Source: Hermatobates lingyangjiaoensis
Taxonomy: Eukaryota > Arthropoda > Insecta > Hemiptera > Hermatobatidae
Assembly (NCBI GenBank): GCA_026182355.1
Contig: JAPFBL010000105.1
Coordinates: 1,355,001-1,419,000, forward strand
DNA: 64,000 nucleotides
Direction of reading: 5' to 3'
Shown: piece after piece, positions 1-11,575 of the stretch
Layout: the number at the start of each line of letters is the position of its first letter
Position numbering within the stretch: the stretch's first letter is position 1
Program-made: the position numbers and the translations under genes
The notes under the pieces: model-generated
The model's database searches: none
Told to the model about the DNA's origin: nothing
The model's input: only the letters and a program-made list of their open reading frames with translations

Positions 1-1
1 T

Positions 2-1983
2 GAGGCATGCTGGAGAATATTTGGATTTCTTATGCATGATCATTATCCAACAGTTGTTCACCTCTCTGTCCATCTAGAAAATGGACAGAGAGTCTACTTT
101 ACAATGCTTTTTCCTCAGAATGTTATTATTTAAAGTGAAAGGTCCAACCTCATTTAATGACCTTAGAACAGTGAATGGGATTGTGTATCCAACTTACAGA
201 GAAGCTTGCTTGCAGAGAGGATTGCTTGAAGATGATGCTCAATGGGATGCTACACTTTCAGAGGCCTCAGTATCAACTTCTCCTTCTGGACTAAGAACAC
301 TTTTTGCAATGCTTCTCAATGCATGCAATGTTAGTGATCCTGTCAGACTTTGGACAAAGTACAAGGATGATTTAACAGAAGATTATCATTATCAAATGCA
401 GTTACAATTTCCAGAAATTGAAATTACTTACAATGATCAAATCTACAATAAGTCATTGATTGACATAGAAAATAAAGTTCTCACTATGGGAGGGAATGAA
501 CTTCAAATTTATGGTCTTCCTAAACCCATCAGAAACAATGAAAGTGGATTAAGCAGAGAAATGTTAAGAGAAACCTCTTATGACATAGAAGCTCTAACCA
601 GATTCATTAATGAAAATAGCCAAAGCTCTTACCAGAGCAAAATAGAGTTTATGTGGAAATTTTAGATTCAGTTCAAAAGAATCATGGAGGCATTTTCTTC
701 TTGGATGCTCCAGGTGGTACTGGGAAAACTTTTGTGACTAAATTGGTACTAGCTAAAGCAAGGCAGAAAGGAAGAATTGCTCTGGCTGTTGCATCTTCAG
801 GAATAGCAGCTACACTTTTGCCTAATGGAAGAACAGCCCACTCTACATTCAAGCTTCCCATAGATTTGTCCAGTAATGAAAATCATTTTTGCAATATTAC
901 TAAAAGTTCAAATATTGCCCAAGTTCTCAAAAAATGTAGTCTTATCATCTGGGATGAATGTACTATGGCACACAAGAAAGCTCTGGAAGCTGTTGATAGA
1001 ACTTTGAAAGATATCAGAGAAAATGACTTGCCATTGGGAGGAATAACTTTAGTTTTGTCTGGTGATTTTAGACAAACTCTCCCAGTGATCCCAAAAGGTA
1101 CAAAAGCAGATGAAATAAAAGCTTGCTTAAAGTCTTCAAGATTGTGGAGGAATGTGAAGAATCTTAAACTCCAAACAAATATGAGAGAATATTTGCAAAG
1201 AGACCGATTGTCTAAGCAATTTGCAGAAGATTTATTGGCCCTTGGAGGAGGAACTGCACCATTGGATAATGATGGTTTATTAGATCCATCAAGAATAAGT
1301 ACAATAGTGAAAACAGAAACTGATCTGATTTGTAATGTGTTTCCAAATCTACAAGAAAATTTCAAGTCTGAGAAGTGGTTGTGTGAAAGGGCTATTCTAG
1401 CACCTCAAAATTCTACAGTGAATTCAATCAATTCTCAGCTAATTAATTCCCTGGAGGGAGGCACCATGAATTACAAATCTATTGACACTGTTATTGATCC
1501 AAATGAAGCAGTGAATTATCCAGTTGAATTTTTGAATTTTTTGGAGATGTCTGGTCTGCCTTCTCATAAATTAGAACTTAAAATTGGTGCCCCAATAATG
1601 TTACTTAGAAATTTAGATCCACCTAAGCTTTGTAATGGGACTAGATTTGTTATCAAAAAAATGATGCCTCATGTTATTGAAGCAATAATTCTATCTGGAT
1701 GTGCAGCAGGAGAATCAGTTTTCATACCCAGGATACCAATATCACCAACTGATTCTGTAATTCAATTCAAGAGGCTGCAATTTCCAATAAAGTTATGTTT
1801 TGCCATGACTATTAATAAGTCTCAAGGTCAGACTCTGAAGTAGCAGGCTTACATTTGAAAGAACATTGTTTCTCACATGCTCAACTTTATGTTGGCTGCT
1901 CAAGAGTTGGAATTAAATCAAATCTGTTCATATATGTACCACAAGGCAAAACTAAGAATATAGTTTACAGAGAAGTATTGTAA
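2..1983 (+). pseudogene. Helitron Rep/Helicase relic (PIF1-like helicase part)
   Basis: C-terminal part of a Helitron rolling-circle transposase, which would unwind and transfer single-stranded transposon DNA in the nucleus. The upstream Rep nuclease is outside the window. The frame changes three times: frame 2 to about 115 (EACWRIFGFLMHDHYP), frame 3 to about 640 (KGPTSFNDLRTVNGIVYP), frame 2 to 1840, then frame 1 to a stop at 1981-1983 (HAQLYVGCSRVG). Visible PIF1 motifs are Walker A FFLDAPGGTGKTF near 690-730, Walker B LIIWDECTM near 940-970, LSGDFRQTLPVIPKG near 1055-1100 and TINKSQGQTLK near 1807-1840. The frameshifts make it non-coding today. It lies in the intron upstream of the first visible SELENBP1 exon, in the same orientation. 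The family call is firm. Confidence 0.93.
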
Positions 1984-2141
1984 AGGATTGTGAAATGTAC
2001 GATTTGCTTTCAAGATAATTGAAAATATGAATGTCCCATACAGTTGTCTTAAATATGATATTGTATATCTTTGTCTAATTATGAAGAAATATATGTTAGA
2101 AATAAAAATTACTATTCTGTCTATCATTTCTTCTCTTTATT

Positions 2142-2170
2142 CCCGAGCAACGTCGGGTACTTCTGCTAGT
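2142..2170 (+). mobile_element. Helitron 3' terminus (hairpin plus CTAGT)
   Basis: A 5-bp stem CCCGA (2142-2146) / TCGGG (2153-2157) with a 6-nt loop is followed 8 nt later by CTAGT (2166-2170). A short GC hairpin just before a terminal CTRR is the classical Helitron 3' end. It sits about 160 bp after the helicase stop and so closes this copy, which extends left beyond the window. Confidence 0.85.
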
Positions 2171-2521
2171 ATAAAATAATTATTTAAAAAACATAAAATA
2201 ATTGTAAATATATATATTATTTATGTACAATTTATATCTTCTTAGAAACAACACTTAAGTGAGAACTAATAGTTCCTGGAATAAAAGCTTGAACTAATTT
2301 TTAAGAAATAAAAATGGAATTCCAATTTTACTATGTAAATAAATCTCCTTCTCTTCCCGATATGTATTGCCTTATTGAAAGCATAAATAGAAACCTCTAT
2401 GATCTGAGTTAGTTATATTGGCTAGCATTTAAGTATTATTGGCACAGTTTATATAAAATAAAACTTCAAATGGGAAACATACCAAAAAACACTGTCTTAC
2501 TAACTTGTATTTTTGTAATAG
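2171..2521 (+). other. Intron end upstream of first visible SELENBP1 exon
   Basis: AT-rich intron sequence between the Helitron end and the acceptor AG at 2520-2521. An ATG at 2470 is in frame with the exon and would add a hydrophobic leader, but this stretch also works as the pyrimidine-rich acceptor tract. I read it as intron. Confidence 0.6.
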
Positions 2522-2656
2522 GGCTGTGGACACGAGGCACGGAGGCTAAGTTCGGCTATGATTTTTGGTATCAACCATTTTGGAACATAATGGTTGCTTC
2601 TGAGTGGACTGCGCCAAAATATTTCAGACATGGGATTAAAAAAAGTTTGAGAACAG
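2522..2656 (+). CDS. SELENBP1: Selenium-binding protein 1 / methanethiol oxidase, exon a
   Basis: First of seven exons here of a SELENBP1 homologue. In animals this is a cytosolic, copper-dependent methanethiol oxidase that converts methanethiol, oxygen and water to formaldehyde, hydrogen sulfide and hydrogen peroxide. This exon carries GYDFWYQPFWNIMVASEW, a close match to the family's GYDFWYQ...EW block about mid-protein. Acceptor AG is 2520-2521 and donor is ACAG|GTAAGC at 2657. The exon starts with two codon bases and ends with one, and the next exon completes the codon. The seven exons total 887 nt (about 295 codons), against roughly 470 residues for the whole protein. The N-terminal 170-odd residues, including the selenium-binding cysteine known from the human protein, must lie left of the window. 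All joins keep frame with no stops, so the gene looks intact. Confidence 0.93.
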
Positions 2657-3936
2657 GTAAGCACTGTATAATATATCTTATATATTATAGATATTATTAA
2701 TAATGCTTATTAGTCCTTGACTTATTTTCTATTTATTGCATTAAAAAATTCATTATCATTAGAAATTAAAAATTGATTATCATTTTCATTGATTAATTAT
2801 GATTTTCATTATCATAATCATTAGAAATTAAAAATTATATTTTCCAAATTTCTGTTACGATGGTTTAGAAGGAAAATTATCGCTGAAACGATAATATATT
2901 TATGGTGTTTTAATAATAAAATAATACTTGACTGCTGAATTTGCGATACTTTTTACAAGGTTGGTGTATGTACTTGTGATTCTGTCGAGGTCTCAAGGAT
3001 GTTGGTCAAAGGATCTTAAGTCATTTCGAAGTGGCTCAAAACATTTCTTTGAACAATAAATTAAACACATAAATTATGCCGGCAGTTTGTGTTATGTTAG
3101 TACTGATTAGTTCTTCCTTGGTATTTCATATCACAATTATTGTGCTTAATTTTATTAATTGAATACTTAATTTCTTATGTTAAGGCCAGATTATACTTTC
3201 CAGTAACATAATTATTAATAGTCTTATTGTTCTTAATACACACTCTCTTACTTACCTGTTCAGACTAATGTTAACATCAGTCAACGACTGACCTAAGTCT
3301 AAGGATTTAGACTTCCAGCAACAGGATTGTCATAGGTAGGATAGTTAACATTTATTTGGTATTGTTATTGTTTAGATATTAATTTAATTGTATTTCTTAT
3401 TATAATTTAGAGCAATACTTTTGTTAGAGTTACTACAATATTACAGTTCTTTATTAATGTATTATTATTACTGTAATAATTACGGCAATAATTCTATATA
3501 CGTGTATGGCTAATCATTAATAACCCCTTTTCATTGTTTAAGAGTTAAATTGATATATAAGTACTTTTTTGAAAACCCTAGATATTAATGGAGAACAGTA
3601 GCTTACCTTGAAATAGTTTCTGTTGAATGGGATATTTGTAAGTACTCTAAGGAATGCTATTATTTTATGTCTTTTTTCTAGTAATACTCCGTAATTTAGG
3701 ACGTGATTTGACATTCTCCAGTCCACTATCCTATTTTTTTTATCTTTATTACATTATTTGTATTGGACATTACAGCTTTTATATAAATTTATAATTTTCA
3801 ACAGCTGAAAACGTATCTTAAAACTATTACAATATCCTCTTATGATATTAAATTTAGATAATTTAAAAAAAAAGCACTATATATATGAAATATTTAAGTA
3901 ATACAGCTTCAGTGACTAAATTATATTAGTTTTTAG
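2657..3936 (+). other. SELENBP1 intron a-b (1.28 kb)
   Basis: GT at 2657 and AG at 3935-3936. AT-rich with no recognised element. Open frames inside (for example the minus strand at 3538-3726) have AT-driven composition and no family signature. Confidence 0.8.
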
Positions 3937-4102
3937 ATGAAATGGGAAAATCACTTAATTTTTATAACTGGAAAGAAAGAACCCTACAAAAAACAATCGA
4001 CCTTGGTCTATCTGGAATTTATCCTCTGGAAATAAGATTCTTGCATGATCCGAAAGCGTCGGTGGCTTATGTGGGATCAGCTTATCAGTCTTTCTTATAC
4101 AG
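3937..4102 (+). CDS. SELENBP1: SELENBP1 exon b
   Basis: Encodes the block with NFYNWKERTLQKTIDLG and YPLEIRFLHDPKA, matching the family segment with a W-D/E-R motif followed by PLEIRFLH(N/D)P, part of the beta-propeller-like core. The acceptor TTTTAG|AT completes the codon begun by the final G of exon a (GAT, Asp). The donor is ATACAG|GTAATC at 4103. Length is 166 nt, ending with two codon bases (AG) that pair with the G opening exon c (AGG, Arg). Confidence 0.93.
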
Positions 4103-5004
4103 GTAATCAGTTATATCACTTTACTTCATTCTGTTTTAGTACTAATAATACCTAATTGTAAAGTACTTGTTTATGGAAAGAAGTACAATTTTAAATAGAG
4201 AGAATATAAATATAAATTAAGGTGTAAATATGTAAGCAGTATACAATCGGTGTAATAGATTGGTACTGTGAAAAACATTTCTCATATTTCTTTTCTTAAT
4301 GTTATCTTTTCTTTAAAACGATAATTGTATAAACTATTTAAAATTGGGAGTAATTTTTTAAGGGATTTCATTAATATTGGAAATTATAGATGTCTCTACA
4401 TAAATAGTTTTATTAAGAAAACAATGCGTTTCGATAATATATTTTGAAAATCTTCTAACTCGTCTATGCATATAATAGCGATGTCATTCAGAGTAGTAAC
4501 CATTATGAGGAGCTTGTTATTTTGTAAATGACACATCACTTCTATGGCTTATTTTAAAGAAAGCTGTTATAAACTCTGGCATACCCGTGGCATCACTCAC
4601 CTTAGTTGATATGTATAGTGGAAATGAACGTCAGTTTGTCTTCCAACTGTCTTTGCCTATTATTGCTTACTGCTTTCGAGTCCTCCCCTCAATTATCACT
4701 CTGATGTCTTGCCTCATGCAGCTTCCGCAGTCCTAAGACCTCGCCTTTCGCTACTATTATTTGACGCTCCCCTTTACGGCTAACCTGTAAGCTTGCCTAT
4801 CAGCATCTTCCCCAATTTCATTGTCCTTTTCACATTTGTTCTTGAAGCACTGTTTCTCGTTTGCAATATTTTCTACAGATGGTGAAGTGGTTATATGAAA
4901 TAGGTGGCACTTGAGAAAGACTAATAAACTTTTATTGTTGCAATAAACTATGGTGACAAAATAAGTACTTCCTTAATAACGTACAGATTGCAAAACAAAA
5001 AAAA
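4103..5004 (+). other. SELENBP1 intron b-c, left part
   Basis: Intron sequence up to the first hairpin-repeat copy. A slightly GC-richer stretch at about 4610-4860 has no frame or repeat that I recognise. Confidence 0.6.
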
Positions 5005-6352
5005 TCTGGAGTGGCCTACACTCTACTTTACTATAAGTAACTTAATGTCAAATTTCTTGAGTATATAAAATATAACGTCTCATTTAAGCATAACGTAAAC
5101 ATCTAAATGGGATATAATTATTAGCCTTTCATTCCTGAGGTAGTACAGATAGTGATTGAAGGACATATCAATTTATAAGCTTATTTTTGTACATCACAAA
5201 TAATTTATTATTTGCAAATAATTTCATTAGTATAACTACAGCAGTAATAACATTTTTGAAAAACCAAAGTGAACATTTCTTGAAACGATTTCTTCTCCTA
5301 CAAGGGAATGGCTTTCGTTCAAACAGCCAGTGGATTTCTTACATCGTTTACTTAACATCCTTCTACATTGAATATTTAAGTAAAATTTTAAAATTTAAAA
5401 CAGGAAAATACCCTTTTTTCTCTGAAAAACATCTTAAACAGTGAAAAAAATGTTATTTTAAGGTGCTTTGTTAATTAAAGATGTACGATAATTACATTTA
5501 TTAATCTCTAAACGAAAGATTCCAATTATGAATTATCATTTACATTTTTGGTCTTTTATAGCATTATTATACTGGGAATTTTAATCTTTAAAATAATAAT
5601 AATAATAAGCTTCTTAGTATTTAAATAAATAACATATATACGAATTTTTTTTAATGAGTGTTATCATTTACCTGCACAATATTATTCCTCTTACATCTCT
5701 TATAAGTCAATAATATATTTCCATTTTTCCATTAGAAACATCAATTTTATCTCAGTGGATTCGCTCAAAAAATTTCTAAGTCAATGTAAACAATGTAAAA
5801 AAATACAAAAAATTCGACAAGTATAGCAGGTGATCTCTTAGTCTAGAATAAACAAACAGTTTTTATATCGTTATTGCTCTTTCCCGTAATTGAAACTTCA
5901 TGAATTTTTTTTTGTGAATTGCTAATTTTTTGTTCCATTTTTGGTCAAATTTTCATTTTTTTTTTAACGAAATGTTGCATTTGTAACTTCAAAGATAATG
6001 TCAAAATTTCAAAACTCTAGGGTTATCAGTTTAGGAGAAATAAATGTTCTAAAAAAAACGGTTTTTGGCAAAAAAAGTGACTTTCCCATCATGCATAATT
6101 CTTCCCAAACAATAGGGATCTTCGTCTAAATGGGGCCCATTTTTGTGTAAAATATCAACTTGATTCATCAAAGATTCTGGACCGTAGCGTGGTAACAAGC
6201 AATGCTAACACACGCACCCACCCACCCACACACACACAGACATCATCGTAAAAACGTCATAAAACGACTTCTGGGACCTCAAAACATGTAATTCCGTCAA
6301 AATCTCGAGATCGAATTTTTTCACGATCACTATACTTTACTTATAGTAAAGT
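5005..6352 (+). mobile_element. Non-autonomous repeat, family H copy 1 (3' hairpin, asymmetric TIR)
   Basis: Starts TCTGGAGTGGCCTACAC and ends with the hairpin ACTTTAC-TTATA-GTAAAGT (6334-6352). The reverse complement of that hairpin matches ACTTTACTATAAGTAA at 5025-5040, so the inverted repeat lies 20 nt inside the 5' end but flush with the 3' end. A CCCACCCACCCACACACACACAG tract lies near 6210-6240. It is near-identical to 8805-10435 but lacks about 270 bp of that copy (homologous to about 9785-10070). No coding capacity is seen. Asymmetric inverted repeats with a 3' hairpin and an internal simple-repeat tract recall Helentron/HINE-type rolling-circle elements. A MITE is the alternative. 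Confidence 0.7.
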
Positions 6353-7961
6353 AATATAATGTCTATATAACTATGATAATTTGATATTTATCTGTACAAC
6401 TGAAAGTTATTTTTTAAAATCAATTGGTTTCGTTTAATTATTAATTTGAGTCAGTCAATCCTAGGGAGTAGGTAATTATAATAAGTAGCCAATTACCAAT
6501 TGTAAAGATTGATAAGCCTATAATTGTACTACTGTATAATTGGTATGCACTCCATTATATATTAGGTGTTGGAATCAAATGATGTCGTTTCTAACTTTTT
6601 AATTTAGATCATTGTTTATTGCAAACTTTGTCGTTGTCTGGGTAAATTCTTGTCTCTTATGGCACAGGAGAGTGAGAGTTCGATAACCTAGCAAATATGA
6701 ACTTTTATTTTCATATTAAACTAGCTATGTTCTTAGTTGTTTCAATAATTCTATTAACTTAGATTTGCAAACTATAAATAATATGGAAAGACTGTGACCA
6801 AAACTGTAAAGGGTCACGTTACAGAGAAAGATCTGCGAAAAAAACCGTTCTAATACTAATGAGCAAAACACATGTGACGCTCGAGGTTATTATTGTATAA
6901 TTAATAATAGAAATTCTGTCAATTACCGGAGGTTGCGGTGGACCCGAAAATACACTATTTCCGTTTATATTGGAGGTAAACTAAGCGTATAATATAACGA
7001 TACTACATAATTATAATAATTACAAGTTTCAATTTGTTTTTAGTATCTGGTTATAAATTCCTGTGTATTTCATTATACACATAATTGATCATTAGATGTA
7101 AAATCTTACTTTAGATACATCGTAATTAAGCAAGAAGTTAATTGCAATGCGATCTGAAACCAAGGTTTTGTCAAAAATTAAAAGAAAACATGACACAATT
7201 TACCAGATTGTTATTAATATATTAAAATAATATTTAAAATATGTTGGAGTGAATTTTTCATTCACATAAGAAAAACAATTTAACGTAAGTAAGTAAGGAA
7301 AAATTTAATGTACTTTTGTTTAGTCTTACTTTGACTTATAAGCTAATAGCTCCAAGAGTATTTGGTGAATTTTGGTAAGAAATTTAGAAAAATAAAAGAA
7401 AAGGTTCTTATACAAAACAATCCTTTTTGTTTTGTGTTGTTCTTTCCCGCATTAAACTAGTTGTTAACGAGAGTGGAGGAGTTTATTGTGAGAAGAGGAC
7501 AATAAATTGTAAATGAGAGAATTTAGTTTGAAAAAAAAAATGGTGAACATGGGAAAAGGAAGGAAACTACCTTTTTTAAATTGAAACAAAACAAGGAATG
7601 AGGGAGTTTGGTATGAGAGACAACGAGCAAAAATGGAATTTGTTATGAGAAAATGAGTGATTTTGTTATCATTAAAAAATAAAGTGTCTCACTGGTTATC
7701 CTCTCACATCCTTTTCAACAGCTGTTGTAACCTAAGGAAGAACCCTACTGTTTGAACCGTCTGTTTTTCATAAAACCTTTTCTTATAGACAGACTGTTAC
7801 TTTATTTTCCTGAGTTGAGTAAATATCACATAGCAATTAATTTCTTAACTTTTGAGTCAAAGTAAAATAATTTTTCTTTTATGCTTTACATAGATGTAAT
7901 ATGTCTTACGACACTCAGAAATAACAGAACATAGTTTTTATAATATTTTTTTTATTTTAAG
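6353..7961 (+). other. SELENBP1 intron b-c, right part
   Basis: AT-rich intron sequence to the acceptor TTTTAAG at 7960-7961. No element recognised. Confidence 0.6.
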
Positions 7962-8056
7962 GATATTCAGACAAGATGATGGTGAGTGGAATGCTGAAAA
8001 AGTTGTGTCCATGCCAAATATTCCCGTGAATGGATGGTTAAGTAAACACCTTACAG
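7962..8056 (+). CDS. SELENBP1: SELENBP1 exon c
   Basis: Encodes RIFRQDDGEWNAEKVVSMP followed by a GWL motif, matching the family stretch with W-x-V-E-K-V followed by (K/N)GWLLPEMPG. Acceptor AG is 7960-7961 and donor is TTACAG|GTAGTT at 8057. The exon is 95 nt and ends with one codon base (G), which joins GC of exon d to make Gly. This is the usual position just before the ITDILLSLDDRFLY block. Confidence 0.92.
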
Positions 8057-8804
8057 GTAGTTAATGCTTGAAACCACTATTTATAGTTTATACATTTTTA
8101 GATATCTCAAACATCTGTCTTAGCGTAACATCATTCAAAGAAGGCTCAGGTTGGGATTTAGTGATATTTTGTTAACTTTTTAATTATACATCTATTAAGA
8201 AATATATATTTAGTTGACTTCTGTCCTGGGGTCCACCGCCATAACGGTCGACATATTAAAAAGTGAGTCCTTTGTTACGTTTCTTTTTATGTATCACAGT
8301 TTATTTTAAGTGTTATCAGTCCTTCTGGATCGCATTTCGTTTATCACTTATATATTAAGGATGATATTTTAAAATAATTTTTGTAATAATGAATGTTAAT
8401 AATTCATGCATATTGTTAAAATTATTGTTTATCATTTAATTCTGTAGTCTGCCTACTTGGGTTATAGCGAGCAGGTTATGTAGAGAAGAGTTTTGTGTTG
8501 ATACGGTGCATTTACTAAAATTAAGGATATTCATCTGGGGTGCCTTATTGAGATAGTAGTTAATATTATATTTATATTCATATTAATTGTTTCATTCACG
8601 TTATAACGACCTCTGTAGAAGCAAAAAATATTCATTTTACATTATTTACCATGTAGAGGATTGAAACTGTAATTATTTTTACTAAAAAATGTTCATAACA
8701 AATTTGCCTTTCGACAATAAATATATCTAATTGAAAATAGCCTATGTTTTTACCAATTGTTGATAAAGCATAATAAAACTAAAAGACAATGGTATTAGAA
8801 AAAA
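8057..8804 (+). other. SELENBP1 intron c-d, left part
   Basis: AT-rich intron sequence with nothing recognised before the second family H copy. Confidence 0.6.
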
Positions 8805-10435
8805 TCTGGAGTGGCCTACACTCTACTTTACTATAAGTAACTTAATGTCAAATTTCTTAAGTATATAAAACATAATGTCTCATTTAAGCATAACGTAAAC
8901 ATCTAAATGGGATATAATTATTAGCCTATCATTCCTGAGGTAGTACAGATAGTGATTGAAGGACATATCATTTTATAAGCTTATTTTTGTACACCACAAA
9001 TAATTTATTATTTGCAAATAATTGTATTAGTATAACTACAGCAGTAATAACATTTTTGAAAAACCAAAGTGAACATTTCTTGAAACGATTTATTCTCCTA
9101 CGAATGGCTTTCGTTCAAACAGCCAGTAGATTTCTTACATCGTTTACTTGATATCCTTCTACATTGAATATTAAAGTAAAATTTTTAAATTTAAAACAAG
9201 AAAATACCCTTTTTTTCTCTGAAAAACATCTTTAACTGCGAAGAAAATGTTGTTTTAAGGTGATTTGTTAATTAAAGATGTACGATAATTACATTTATTA
9301 ATCTCTAAACGAAAGATTCAGATTATGAATTATCATTTACATTTTTGGTCTTTTATAGAATTATCATACTGGGAATTTTAATCTTTAAAATAATAATAAT
9401 AATAAGCGTCTTAGTATTTAATAAGATCATTTTCCTTCCCCTTTGTCAAATAACATATATACGAATTTTTTCTGAGTGAGTGTTATCATTTTCCTGCACA
9501 ATATTATTCCTCTTACATCTCATATAATTCAATAAACAATTTAAACTGTTCCTTTATAAAATCAATTTTATCTCAGTGGATTCGCTCAAAAAATTTCTAA
9601 GTCAATGTAAACAATGTAAAAAAATACAAAAAATTCGACAAGTATAGCAGGTGATCTCTTAGTCTAGGGTAAACAAAGAGTTTTTATATCGTTATTGCTC
9701 TTTCCCGTAATTGAAACTTCCTGATTTTTTTTTTATGAATTGCTAATTTTTTGTTCCATTTTTGGTCAAATTTTCATTATTTTTTAATCAGCCGTTTAGC
9801 GTCAAAAAAACATTTTCTGAAAACAGAAATCGTACTGTAACGCTCCATTAGCAAATGTAATTTTGAAAAAAAATATCTCATCTCATTCTACACATAATGT
9901 TCTATTTATAGGCATAGTTTCATTCTTGTCCGTCAAACAGTATGGCTTGTATCGCTCTCACAAAGTTTGAGATTGAATTATAAGTCAAAATTTTTACATT
10001 TAAGTGAAAAAAAAATATTTCCCGTTGTTTTAAAATTCTTAATATATTTTTCGTTTGTTTAATTTGTAACCTCAAAGATAATGTCAAAATTTCAAAACTC
10101 TAGGGTTATCAGTTTAGGAGAAATAAATGTTTTAAAAAAAACGGTTTTTGGCAAATAAAGTGACTTTCCCATCATGCATAATTCTTCCCAAACAATAGGG
10201 ATCTTCGTCTTTATGAGGCCCATTTTTGTGTAAAATATCAACTTAATCCATCAAAGATTCTGGACCGTAGCGTGGTAACAAGCAATGCTAACACACTCAC
10301 CCACCCACCCACACACACACAGACATCATCGTAAAAACGTCATAAAACGACTTCTGGGACCTCAAAACATGTAATTCCGTCAAAATCTCGAGATCGAATT
10401 TTTTCACGATCACTATACTTTACTTATAGTAAAGT
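8805..10435 (+). mobile_element. Family H repeat, copy 2 (longest well-preserved copy)
   Basis: Same orientation and same ends as the copy at 5005: TCTGGAGTGGCCTACAC at the left and the ACTTTAC-TTATA-GTAAAGT hairpin at the right (to 10435). It keeps the internal segment (about 9785-10070) missing from copy 1. It differs from copy 1 by small indels and scattered substitutions, so both are fairly young. No open frame longer than about 60 codons looks meaningful. Confidence 0.72.
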
Positions 10436-11290
10436 AAAAATTAAATCAATTGAGCCTAGCTGGCAGTACTGAAATTACTCAAAAATCTTGTAGAAACTGC
10501 TTCCGAACTGCGTGATATATGTTCTTAAGCTTCTATTTTTATGTTTGTAAGATTGGTATATTTCCCAGAATTGATTATGTAAGGAATGATTTGGCCTTTC
10601 ATTATTATTTAAGTAAGAGATAAGGTTTGGTAACATGTTCAGTGGCAGGAGAGCAAAATGTTACTTTAATATGCAGTAGGTCCTGCAAATGAGCACTATT
10701 ATTATTTGTATAGTTCTATTGTTATTTATATTATTAAAACTATAAGTAATTATATTATTATCTGGGAATAACTAATTATGTTATGAATGCTCTCTTTTGG
10801 GGATAAGTAATAATTTCCTTACAATAATATCATAAATATCTTATTTTTGAAGTATATTATTATAAACTTATCAACCAGTTGTTAAATGTATCTACTTTTC
10901 ATGAAGAAACAATTTGGGTTCTCGACGGATTTCATGTTTTGAATTCTCCAAAACCAACTTTTGACATTTTAGTGATAATTTCTGTGGGTGCATGTAGCTG
11001 TGTTTCAAATATTATGAACACGTTTTAGTTGTAGATGTAGAAAGATCCGATAGAGATTTAAAATGTGAGGTATCGATAGGAGTAAAAACCATGTATAATT
11101 TGTGTAAAATATTGAAGCTTTAGAAGGCATTTTTTAATTCAAAAATTATAGAGTAACGGCTAATAAAATAGTCTATACAATCATTTGTTTAACGAGTTAA
11201 ATACCTTGTTTTGATCACATAGTTATCTGAACTTCAAATAGTTTATAATTTGGCAGTTTAGTATAAATGTAAGGAGAACAGAACTAAGCT
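10436..11290 (+). other. SELENBP1 intron c-d, middle
   Basis: AT-rich intron sequence with no recognised gene or element. Confidence 0.55.
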
Positions 11291-11575
11291 GACACGCCTA
11301 AGCTGGAAAGCCTAGGATACAACTAAATATATTCAGGGTGGGAGGGGGTAGGGTACTGAGTGCGCATCCGTTTCATATTGAAAAGCAGGATGTTTGGCCA
11401 AGGACTTACTCTAGAAATAAGTACAGAAAAATAAAATACCAATTAGGTAGTTAGAAAGACTTGGCCAAACATTCTGCAAAAATGTATCTGCTTTTCAATA
11501 TGAAACAGATGTGCACTCTGTACCATACCCTCTCCCATCAGTCCATTTTGTAGTACCTCAAACTTTCCAGCGCAG
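11291..11575. mobile_element. Fold-back MITE-like inverted repeat
   Basis: Left arm about 11291-11402 and right arm about 11459-11575 are imperfect inverse complements. Shared landmarks include CTGGAAAG near 11299 against CTTTCCAG near 11564, a GGGAGGGGGTAGGGTAC tract against GTACCATACCCTCTCCC, and TTTCATATTGAAAAGCAG against CTGCTTTTCAATATGAAA. The spacer is about 56 nt. There is no coding capacity. It fits a MITE with long terminal inverted repeats, superfamily unknown. Confidence 0.7.

Noticed and set aside
883..1365. Long minus-strand open frame (160 codons)
   Set aside because: It is antisense to the Helitron helicase between Walker A and the later motifs. The plus strand carries all recognisable domains.
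2470..2521. SELENBP1 start codon at 2470
   Set aside because: The family's conserved block begins right after a good acceptor AG, and N-terminal exons are expected upstream. Kept only as a low-interest finding.
5187..5444. 85-codon frame inside family H copy 1
   Set aside because: Not preserved in copies 2 and 4, where stops and indels break it. No coding signature.
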